From positions 124,001-188,000 of the forward strand of contig JNJD01000007.1 in assembly GCA_000702685.1 (NCBI GenBank): DNA of 64,000 bases, given 5' to 3'. Shown here piece after piece: positions 35,015 to 42,190 of the stretch (position 1 is the stretch's first letter; each line of letters opens with the position of its first letter). Position numbers and translations under genes: made by a program. Source of the DNA: Lachnospiraceae bacterium AC2028 (GTDB taxonomy: Bacteria > Bacillota > Clostridia > Lachnospirales > Lachnospiraceae). The notes beneath the pieces are model-generated. The model saw only the letters and a program-made list of their open reading frames with translations. It searched no databases and was not told where the DNA came from.

Positions 35015-35036
35015 AAACAAATCTCATAATACAACT

Positions 35037-35067
35037 CACCGCAGGTCATAAGACCTGCGGTGTTTTT
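35037..35067 (+). terminator. Terminator of the pilus operon
   Basis: CACCGCAGGTC / GACCTGCGGTG with a four-base ATAA loop, then five T residues. Confidence 0.95.
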
Positions 35068-35101
35068 ATTTACATCAATATACGATAAGTGTTCAGATCA
35101 A

Positions 35102-35133
35102 AAGAGCTGTCCGATGTAAATCGGACAGCTCTT
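35102..35133 (-). terminator. Terminator of the sdpR-sdpI-protease operon
   Basis: AAGAGCTGTCCGAT / ATCGGACAGCTCTT with a four-base loop; on the minus strand it runs into TTTT. It starts 4 bases past the stop of the 35138 gene. Confidence 0.85.
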
Positions 35134-35137
35134 ACAT

Positions 35138-36016
35138 TTACTGCGGATCCTGAGCAGCCGGCTCTGCGGAAGCTCCACGGTCCTTATCTTTTTTATAAAG
35201 CAGGAAGTACGGCACGAAGAATATGAACGCTCCAATCACGGTAACAACTGCCTCAATCTGTACATCCGACATCATGATGACGTTTACCATGGTAAGTCCG
35301 AGCACTCCGTCCATAGCCGTGTGGAGCAGGATGGCAAGAGGATAAAGCCAGAATTTCTTTTTATCCTTGCAGGCATAAAAGACAAGGAGCGAAGCTCCGG
35401 TATGGAACAGGACCGCAAATATTCTTTCCCATATAGTAATAAAGATTGAAAAAGCTGTGATTGCCGCAAGCTGTGCGGGAAGAGCGGCGTAGGCTTCCGC
35501 CTGGTCCGGTGCTACTGCCTCAACCTGTTCGATAATGGTACCGAATGTTCCCGAATTGATCATCATTGCATAAATGATATAGTTAAGATAATTGATTCCA
35601 AGAATGAATATGACTTCAAATCCACCGTGTCCGAGTCCGTAAGAGATCGATGTTTCCCTGTTCTTTCTCTTTTTCAGGACGGTCTTAAAAGCGACAAATC
35701 TTCCGGTCTCTTCAAACAGTCCCGGGAAAAATCCCACCAGGAATGCCCACAGAACAGGTCTCGCATTTATGAACTGCGAAGCAGCATGCTCTTTAAGTCC
35801 CATTGCGGTCGGAAAGATCAGCACATTCTGGATGGGCTTTTCAAGGACAATAGCAAAAAGAAGAAATGTCACGGCACCGACTATTATGGTTGTGAACTTC
35901 TCTTTCTTTTTGACCGTCCATACGATCCAGATCACTATGGGAGCAATGACGAAAAGAGCCATAGCGATAACCATCATAGCGATCACGCCTGTTCCTATCT
36001 TAGGAAAATCATACAT
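35138..36016 (-). CDS. YhfC-family intramembrane protease
   Basis: 292 residues, about eight membrane helices. Active-site-like motifs are GLFEETGRFVAFK (double Glu), GLGHGGFEVIF, VLFHTGASLLVF and LLHTAMDGVLGL, the Glu/His pattern shared by YhfC, PrsW and CAAX-protease relatives. The C-terminus is a charged tail. It overlaps the sdpI gene by eight bases and so belongs to the SdpR/SdpI operon. In B. subtilis a related module handles self-produced SdpC toxin; here no toxin gene is adjacent. Confidence 0.85.
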   Translation of the reverse strand: MYDFPKIGTGVIAMMVIAMALFVIAPIVIWIVWTVKKKEKFTTIIVGAVTFLLFAIVLEKPIQNVLIFPTAMGLKEHAASQFINARPVLWAFLVGFFPGLFEETGRFVAFKTVLKKRKNRETSISYGLGHGGFEVIFILGINYLNYIIYAMMINSGTFGTIIEQVEAVAPDQAEAYAALPAQLAAITAFSIFITIWERIFAVLFHTGASLLVFYACKDKKKFWLYPLAILLHTAMDGVLGLTMVNVIMMSDVQIEAVVTVIGAFIFFVPYFLLYKKDKDRGASAEPAAQDPQ

Positions 36017-36728
36017 CTTGGTTTTCTCCTTTCTGTTTCTCTTCTTTATAAACCCTGTATGCGTAAATAAGTGAAACGATCGTGATTAAAAACAAAGCTC
36101 CCATCATGACGGATATCACTATCATTGCCGGCATTATCATAGCCATACCTATGGTGAAAGCTCCAAGTGCGATGATGAGCAGAGCCGCGAAACGGTTGGA
36201 CTTCTGCCATGTGACATCATTGTAGTAAGTCCAGCTGCATCTCAGTCCTACGACGGAGTTCCTGCGTGTCTTCGGAAGAATGTTGCCCAGCACCATGAAC
36301 AGGATGCCCAGCATGATCAATATGGGCTTTATCGGATCAAAGGAAAGATCGGAGCCTGTATTTGAGATCGTTTTGAACATTAATATCAGGATACAGATAT
36401 AAGTAACGGTCAGGATCAGCGAAGTGATGATACCTATGATCGTGACGACCTTGATGTTGGACATGTATCCCGCTTTGGCTTTTTCATCATCGGTGCCGGC
36501 TGCTTTCCGCTCAAAATTCCTTATGAATACAGAAAACATTAAAGGCATCAGCAGGAATGCCGCACATGCATATATGAGTTCCGATCTGTGCCCGTAGCGG
36601 TCGACATTCCAGTTTATGTCAAATTGCATCGGTACCTTCTCCGGAAGGCTTCCGTACAGGATCACGGTGATGATGAGAGGTATGAATGCCATGATCCACA
36701 TGATTATCATTGCGGCTTTTTTCTTCAT
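36009..36728 (-). CDS. sdpI: SdpI-family immunity-like membrane protein
   Basis: 239 residues, about six helices. The N-terminal DUF1648-type part reads LYGSLPEKVPMQFDINWNVDRYG (in part), and the SdpI part has GNILPKTRRNSVVGLRCSWTYYNDVTWQKSNRFA (in part), a diagnostic stretch of the family. SdpI protects against the SdpC toxin and also sequesters SdpR in B. subtilis. The ATG at 36728 overlaps the sdpR stop (ATGA). The in-frame start nine codons upstream lies inside sdpR and is unlikely. Confidence 0.9.
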   Translation of the reverse strand: MKKKAAMIIMWIMAFIPLIITVILYGSLPEKVPMQFDINWNVDRYGHRSELIYACAAFLLMPLMFSVFIRNFERKAAGTDDEKAKAGYMSNIKVVTIIGIITSLILTVTYICILILMFKTISNTGSDLSFDPIKPILIMLGILFMVLGNILPKTRRNSVVGLRCSWTYYNDVTWQKSNRFAALLIIALGAFTIGMAMIMPAMIVISVMMGALFLITIVSLIYAYRVYKEEKQKGENQDV

Positions 36729-36991
36729 TTTTTTCCTCCAAATTGTGCGACCCATGTCAGCAGGTCTTCGAAGACGGTAGTGTTGATTTCGTAATAGATA
36801 TAATTCTTCTGCTTGTACTCCATTATCAGATCGGCATCCTTGAGAAGCTTCAGATGATAGGACAAAGCGGCCGGTGTTACTCCGAGCCTGTCTGCAATCT
36901 CTCCGGCGTTCATCCTCCCTTCCTTCAGCATGACGAGGATGTCTCTGCGCTGGGCGTCCGACAATACTTTAAAAATATTTGTATCGCTCAA
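36725..36991 (-). CDS. sdpR: SdpR-type ArsR-family autorepressor
   Basis: 88 residues, a single winged helix: KVLSDAQRRDILVMLKEG, then IADRLGVTPAALSYHLKLLKDADLI (in part). There are no ArsR metal-binding cysteines, as in SdpR. It is the first gene of sdpR-sdpI-yhfC. Two identical 24-bp sequences containing a 20-bp perfect palindrome lie 20-108 bases upstream, the probable operators. Confidence 0.9.
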   Translation of the reverse strand: MSDTNIFKVLSDAQRRDILVMLKEGRMNAGEIADRLGVTPAALSYHLKLLKDADLIMEYKQKNYIYYEINTTVFEDLLTWVAQFGGKK

Positions 36992-37010
36992 TTTTATCCC
37001 CCCGGATATA

Positions 37011-37034
37011 AACTATTTAAAAATATTTTTAAAT
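37011..37034. promoter_or_regulatory. SdpR operator copy 1
   Basis: AACT followed by the 20-bp perfect palindrome ATTTAAAAATATTTTTAAAT. A partial third copy (TTTAAAAATATTTGT) lies at about 36968 inside the start of sdpR. Confidence 0.7.
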
Positions 37035-37075
37035 TCCTGACATCATATTATCTCCGGCGCGGCAGGGGTGTCAAG

Positions 37076-37099
37076 AACTATTTAAAAATATTTTTAAAT
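37076..37099. promoter_or_regulatory. SdpR operator copy 2
   Basis: Identical 24 bases to copy 1, 65 bp away, so on roughly the same helix face. Confidence 0.7.
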
Positions 37100-37110
37100 A
37101 TTTAAAAAAA

Positions 37111-37134
37111 GCTGCCCGCACGCAGGCGGACAGC
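37111..37134 (-). terminator. Terminator of the TIKI/ChaN-like gene
   Basis: GCTG-C-CCGC / GCGG-A-CAGC stem; on the minus strand seven T residues follow. Confidence 0.85.
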
Positions 37135-37161
37135 CTATCTTTGATCACTATTGACACTGTG

Positions 37162-38418
37162 TCAATTTGCTTCGATCGCTTTTTTATGCATCAGATGAAT
37201 GCCTATATGCCCTATTCCGAGGATGATTGAGACTGCGATCATTATCAGATTTCCGGAGTACAGTCCGAGAAGGAATGCTGCGATCACGGGAAGGGATGCG
37301 CCCGCTACGGGGAATCCGGCGAAGGATGAATACATATCCTTTAGGGTACGCTTACTCCTGAAATACCTGATCCAGTAGCATTCGTAGAATATCATGAGCA
37401 CGATCGCTGCGATCCATATCATGATTGTCCACTTGAAGTATAATCCTTCCGGCAGCATCCTCACATGGGGATTGAACGCCGGAAAGATGACCAGTATGAC
37501 CGTCATAAGAGTTTCCCCGATCCTCTCTAAGATCAGGAGCACCTTGTTTTCTTTTGCGGCTTCGGCCGCGTAACCTTCGGGCTGCTTCTTCGCCCAGATC
37601 AGATTCGGAGCGATCAGCATAATAAGGAAGATAAGTCCGGTAAGGCAGAATCCGAGATCATATGGCTTATGTCCGTTTTCGTCGAATGCCAGGCTGCTCA
37701 GCTTCACAGAACTGAAAATATCGCCGTATTGTTCACGGAGCCTGTTTATCATGACCCAGGGATCACTGAGCTCGGTATGGAAGCTTCCGTATATTCCCAT
37801 GATCTTACCTCCGCCGCATCTTTCATAGGCGTCGATGAAGTTGGATGTCATGCAGGATTCCCTGTACTCGCTAATACCGGTCTGTGAATTTTCTTCGGAA
37901 AAAATCTCGCCCTGGCGGATGTTCTCTTCTGTGAGACTGTAAACTTCGGAATCCTTCATGCCGTGATCTTCAAGATACTGCAGAAGCCTCGGTCCGGTCG
38001 TATCATACTGATGCCCGACATCCGTTCCGTAGAAGACGGTCTCGGGGCATTCTTCTTTAATCCTTTTGAAGAATTCCCTGTAATACTCATTGCCCGACTG
38101 GGTACCACGTATCTCATCGAAAAAGAGATTCAGGAACTCATCATCGGACTCGTGCATCCAGATATTCAGAAACTCCGCGCTGAAATAAGGAAGTTCCACG
38201 AACAGGTTCCTGTAACCCTTATCATAGCAATCCCTCCAGAGTTCGAATTCGATATCGTAATAGACCTTGGATCCGTGGGCCTCTCCGTACAGTCTGATCT
38301 CGGTATCTTCATCCGGATACACATCCGTGCTCTTGTCCCCGGCGTTCAGGATCAGACTCACCGCCGTGATTATTCCAAGAACAGCGAACGCAACTATGGT
38401 TTTGATCTTCTCTTTCAT
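37162..38418 (-). CDS. TIKI/ChaN-like domain fused to a membrane domain
   Basis: 418 residues. A signal-anchor helix (8-25) leads into an extracytoplasmic domain with EIRLYGEAHGSKVYYD (Glu46, His48) and, near residue 212, GIYGSFHTELSD. The paired G-E-x-H and G-x-x-H motifs are those of the EreA/ChaN/TraB/TIKI superfamily, whose members include heme-binding and metalloprotease proteins. The C-terminal 170 residues hold about six helices with no family I can name. Neighbours do not hint at a substrate. The superfamily call rests on the two motifs. Confidence 0.68.
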   Translation of the reverse strand: MKEKIKTIVAFAVLGIITAVSLILNAGDKSTDVYPDEDTEIRLYGEAHGSKVYYDIEFELWRDCYDKGYRNLFVELPYFSAEFLNIWMHESDDEFLNLFFDEIRGTQSGNEYYREFFKRIKEECPETVFYGTDVGHQYDTTGPRLLQYLEDHGMKDSEVYSLTEENIRQGEIFSEENSQTGISEYRESCMTSNFIDAYERCGGGKIMGIYGSFHTELSDPWVMINRLREQYGDIFSSVKLSSLAFDENGHKPYDLGFCLTGLIFLIMLIAPNLIWAKKQPEGYAAEAAKENKVLLILERIGETLMTVILVIFPAFNPHVRMLPEGLYFKWTIMIWIAAIVLMIFYECYWIRYFRSKRTLKDMYSSFAGFPVAGASLPVIAAFLLGLYSGNLIMIAVSIILGIGHIGIHLMHKKAIEAN

Positions 38419-38500
38419 CCTATTAACCTTCCGTAAACAGTATTCCCGTATAGTTTATTGCCGCCTGAGAAAAAAATCAAATAATAACATTTGCTTTGCG

Positions 38501-38529
38501 TTGACGGCACATTTAGACAAATGTATTAT
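38501..38529 (+). promoter_or_regulatory. Promoter of the uracil permease
   Basis: TTGACG (38501-38506), 17 bases, TATTAT (38524-38529). I saw no purine or PyrR-type leader structure between it and the gene. Confidence 0.65.
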
Positions 38530-38581
38530 TATTACGGTGTTTAAAACACAATATATAGTATTTCGCTTACAGGAGGAGTTT

Positions 38582-40006
38582 ATGGCAGATTCTAAGAAAG
38601 AAGTCCTCGGCGAACAGGGCATCTATGATGCAAAAACCCTGGGTACACCGAAAATGCTGGTGCTCGGACTTCAGCACATGTTCGCAATGTTCGGTTCCAC
38701 AGTTCTCGTTCCTCTCATCACCGGCCTCAGCGTTTCCGCTACTCTTTTATTCGCCGGTGTCGGTACTCTTTTATTCCACCTCATAACAAAGAGAAAGGTT
38801 CCCGCTTTCCTCGGTTCATCATTTGCATTCCTTGCAGGTTACGGCACTATCGCAGGCCTTGCGATCGCTAAATCCAACGGCGAGCTGATGACCCAGGCAG
38901 AACTTCTTCCCTACGCATGCTTCGGAGTTGCACTCGCAGGTCTGCTCTATCTCGTACTTGCGATCCTTTTCAAGGTCTTCGGTGCAAACCATGTTATGAA
39001 ATTCTTCCCTCCCATAGTTACGGGCCCCATCATCATAGCTATCGGACTTAACCTTTCCCAGTCGGCTATCAACAGCTGCTCAAGCAACTGGCCCATCGCA
39101 CTCGTAGCAATCGTTGCGATCATCATCTGCAACATCTGGGGAAAAGGAATGATCAAGATCCTTCCCATCCTCATCGGCGTAGTGGCTTCCTATCTTGTAG
39201 CCGCAGTTACCGGCAACGTTGATTTCTCGGGCGTAGCCGAAGCCGCATGGATCGGACTTCCCGTTAAATATTCGAACACCGTATTCTCCATCTTCACAAA
39301 CGGAGCTGACGGAGCACTTCTTGCAACCGCAGCGATCACGATCATGCCCATCGCCATCGCAACCATGATGGAGCATATCGGAGATATTTCCGCTATCTCA
39401 TCTACCGTTAACCGCAACTTCATCAAGGATCCCGGACTTCACAGAACACTCACCGGTGACGGACTTGCAACCACCATCGCTTCACTCTTCGGCGCTCCCG
39501 CAAACACCACCTACGGTGAAAATACCGGTGTCCTTACTCTCACCAGAGTATTCGATCCCTTTGTCATCAGACTTGCTGCAGGATTTGCGATCATCATGTC
39601 CTTCTGCCCCAAGTTCTCCGCTATCATCGAAGCAATGCCTTCAGCAACCGTCGGCGGCATCTCACTTGTCCTCTACGGTATGATCTCCGCAGTCGGAGTT
39701 CGTAACATAGTTGAGACCCAGGTTGACTTCACCAAGAGCCGTAACGTCATCGTTGCAGCACTCATCCTTGTCCTTTCGATCGGAATCAACTTCTCCTCAG
39801 CAGGAGCTATCTCCTTCGCAGTAGGAGGTGCAAACATCTCTCTTTCCGGTCTTGCTGTAGGTTCCCTCGTAGGTATCATCCTCAATGCGATCCTTCCCGG
39901 CAAAGACTTCAACTTCAATGAAGATACCGGATCCGAAACAGGCGCCGATCTTTCGGGAATAAGCGAAAAAGAAATAAAGGACGAACCCAAAGAAGAAAAG
40001 AAATGA
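38582..40006 (+). CDS. uraA: Uracil/xanthine permease (NCS2 family)
   Basis: 474 residues, 14 predicted helices. Signature segments are LGLQHMFAMFGSTVLVPLITGL (in part) near the start, MPIAIATMMEHIGD with the substrate-binding Glu, and GAPANTTYGENTGVL, nearly the UraA GGPPNTTYGEN motif. It is a nucleobase:proton symporter; uracil is the likeliest substrate. The ATG has AGGAGGAG seven bases upstream; longer in-frame extensions lack support. The C-terminus is charged. Single gene. Confidence 0.93.
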   Translation: MADSKKEVLGEQGIYDAKTLGTPKMLVLGLQHMFAMFGSTVLVPLITGLSVSATLLFAGVGTLLFHLITKRKVPAFLGSSFAFLAGYGTIAGLAIAKSNGELMTQAELLPYACFGVALAGLLYLVLAILFKVFGANHVMKFFPPIVTGPIIIAIGLNLSQSAINSCSSNWPIALVAIVAIIICNIWGKGMIKILPILIGVVASYLVAAVTGNVDFSGVAEAAWIGLPVKYSNTVFSIFTNGADGALLATAAITIMPIAIATMMEHIGDISAISSTVNRNFIKDPGLHRTLTGDGLATTIASLFGAPANTTYGENTGVLTLTRVFDPFVIRLAAGFAIIMSFCPKFSAIIEAMPSATVGGISLVLYGMISAVGVRNIVETQVDFTKSRNVIVAALILVLSIGINFSSAGAISFAVGGANISLSGLAVGSLVGIILNAILPGKDFNFNEDTGSETGADLSGISEKEIKDEPKEEKK

Positions 40007-40052
40007 TCTTAAGATAAAAGATCAGGCCAAGCGTAAAAGATCAAAAAAGAAG

Positions 40053-40074
40053 GGACGGTGCCGCGGCACCGTCC
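40053..40074. terminator. Bidirectional terminator between uraA and the MCP-like gene
   Basis: Perfect palindrome GGACGGTGCC-GC-GGCACCGTCC. T-rich on both sides: TTTCGATTTATT on plus, CTTTTTTGATC on minus. It shares the GGGACGGT core with the repeat at 47327. Confidence 0.88.
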
Positions 40075-40103
40075 TTTCGATTTATTCATATATTATTTTG
40101 TCC

Positions 40104-42152
40104 TTATCCTTCAAGCAGTTCGTCGATATTGGACTTGTCCGCAACGGATGATCTGCATCCTATTGTCTCGGCAACGAACGGTGTTCCGTCCACAACATGA
40201 TTGTACATAAGAACGATCGGGTCGTGGCCCTGGCCGAAGGAATCCTGGCTTATGATGGTTCCGATGACACCGTTTCTTATGTAAGGGAACAGTGCGGGGT
40301 TAAGGTCAAATCCGACAACCTTGGTCTTACCCGAACGTCCTGCATCAACAACAGCCTTTGCAGCGTCTTCGGGGAATCCGTTTGTAAGGAACAGAGCCTG
40401 GATGGAACTGTCTTTCTGAAGAAGAGCCTTGGTCTTCTTGTAGACATCATCACCCATATCCTCGACACTGACTTCCGCAGCGATCTTTATGGATTTATAT
40501 CCGGCCATCGCATCGACGAAGCCTTTTCTTCTCTCGACATTACCTATTACGGTCTTGCTTCCCATAAGGATCGCAACATTACCGGCCTTGCCTATCAGCT
40601 CAGCAGCGGCCTTTGCAGCCTGCTCACCCTGTGCTACGCCGTCGGATTTAAGGCATGCAAGCCTGAGCTTCGGATTGGCGCAATCGCAGTTGAAGGTCAT
40701 GAGCTTTACGCCTTTTTGTCTTGCCTGCTCAAGTGCATCCGCTATACCACCCAGGAATCCGGGATAGATGATCGCATCGTACTTATCTTCGGCAAGAGCC
40801 TTGATGGTCTGTCTGTTCTTCTCATCATCATCGCCCTCGGCAGGGATGATGGGAATGAACTTTACCTTGGCGTTGTATCCCGCAAGCTCTGTGGCAGCAT
40901 ATCCGGCACCGCGCTTTACACCGTACCAGAAATCATTGTCGTACATACTGAGCATTGCAATCTTGACCTGTCTGCCGGTCTTATTTCTTACAGGAATGAC
41001 ACCTGTGTCAAATTTTCTGAGAAGCTTCTGGATGCCTGAAAGCATTCCGTTAAGAGCTGTGGTATTCTCACCGATCTGGATTGCCTGAGCGGTAACCTCC
41101 TGTGATACACCCGCGATCTCGGTGGTCTTGTCATTGATATCCCTTGCGGTCTCGAAGAGATCATTGGCGATATCCTTGGAGTGATTGAAGTTATCTTCCA
41201 TTACGGAGAACTTATCATTGATATCGGTGATCTTCGTCTGGATCGATGTGGAATTCGAATTGATCGTTCTGAAGGAAGAATTGACCACTTCAAATGCGGT
41301 CTTACTGTTGTTATATGTATCGGTACATTTCGCGATACTGTCGACAACGCCCGTGCTGCTCTCCATGATCTCGCTCAAGATGGAGCTGATCCTGTCCATG
41401 CCTTCCTTGGTCTGTTCGGACATATCGGTCATCTCTCCTGCAACTACCGCAAAGCCTCTTCCGGAATCACCGGCTCTGGCTGCCTCTATGGAGGCGTTGA
41501 ATGACAGAAGCTTAAGCTGTGTACTTATATCGATGATGAAATCACCGACTTCATATACCTTCTGGAGCTGTTCATTGAACTTGGTAAGAGTATCGTTGAT
41601 CGCATTGAGATCTGCCGATACGACATCCATCTCCTTGTTATATCCTTCGAGACTCTCGATACCCTCGTCACTGATCCTGGCAGTCTCTTTGAGCATATTG
41701 GTTATCTCGTCCATTGAAGTCGCGATTGCATCGAGCTGAACGGAATTGGACTCGGTAACGGAGATATTGTCCTGAACCATCTCCAGCTGCTGTCCGGTCC
41801 TCTCCTCGACCTCGATCGTATTCTCGGCGATGTGCTCCGTTCCCGCCTTGTTGGCTTCCATATTGCCGGTAAGCTTTTCGATCGCATCCGCGAGGACGAC
41901 GGTATTCTGCTTGGTCGATTCGACAAATGTAAGAAGGTTGGATTTGATCAGATTAAGTCCGCCGGCAATCACATCATTTTTACTTGATGTTCCGCTCACG
42001 GGAATATCATCAAGATTGATCTTGCCCTTTGACATCTGTCTGGCGCTCTCTGCGATCTTCTCCTGCTTCTTCGCATTAAGTACGAAGATCACCACGCCTG
42101 CTGCTATGAGCAGAAACTCTATAACCGCTATAACGATCCAAAATGTTGTCAT
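40104..42152 (-). CDS. Chemoreceptor-like protein with a C-terminal sugar-binding domain
   Basis: 682 residues. One membrane helix (4-26) is followed by a long coiled coil with the conserved MCP hairpin region DISTQLKLLSFNASIEAARAG, then SGRGFAVVAGEM (about 207-240). From about residue 395 a periplasmic-binding-protein domain (Peripla_BP_4 type) runs to the end: VKIAMLSMYDNDFWYGVKRG at its start, YDAIIYPGFLGG and KVVGFDLNPALFPYIRNG later. With one helix and no second crossing, the binding domain should lie in the cytoplasm beside the signalling tip, the reverse of normal receptors. It follows the xylanase gene by 38 bases on the same strand, so an intracellular sugar signal is plausible. Confidence 0.85.
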   Translation of the reverse strand: MTTFWIVIAVIEFLLIAAGVVIFVLNAKKQEKIAESARQMSKGKINLDDIPVSGTSSKNDVIAGGLNLIKSNLLTFVESTKQNTVVLADAIEKLTGNMEANKAGTEHIAENTIEVEERTGQQLEMVQDNISVTESNSVQLDAIATSMDEITNMLKETARISDEGIESLEGYNKEMDVVSADLNAINDTLTKFNEQLQKVYEVGDFIIDISTQLKLLSFNASIEAARAGDSGRGFAVVAGEMTDMSEQTKEGMDRISSILSEIMESSTGVVDSIAKCTDTYNNSKTAFEVVNSSFRTINSNSTSIQTKITDINDKFSVMEDNFNHSKDIANDLFETARDINDKTTEIAGVSQEVTAQAIQIGENTTALNGMLSGIQKLLRKFDTGVIPVRNKTGRQVKIAMLSMYDNDFWYGVKRGAGYAATELAGYNAKVKFIPIIPAEGDDDEKNRQTIKALAEDKYDAIIYPGFLGGIADALEQARQKGVKLMTFNCDCANPKLRLACLKSDGVAQGEQAAKAAAELIGKAGNVAILMGSKTVIGNVERRKGFVDAMAGYKSIKIAAEVSVEDMGDDVYKKTKALLQKDSSIQALFLTNGFPEDAAKAVVDAGRSGKTKVVGFDLNPALFPYIRNGVIGTIISQDSFGQGHDPIVLMYNHVVDGTPFVAETIGCRSSVADKSNIDELLEG

Positions 42153-42190
42153 AAAAGATTCCTCCGTTTTGTGGGTAGTTTTTTATGATC

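Noticed and set aside
38419-38581. Possible purine or pyrimidine riboswitch before uraA
   Set aside because: No conserved junction core or terminator/antiterminator pair could be seen; only a sigma-A promoter and a short GTGTTTAAAACAC palindrome.
38267-38581. N-terminal extension of the uracil permease by about 105 codons
   Set aside because: It crosses the promoter and the 5' end of the divergent gene; AGGAGGAG fixes the start at 38582.
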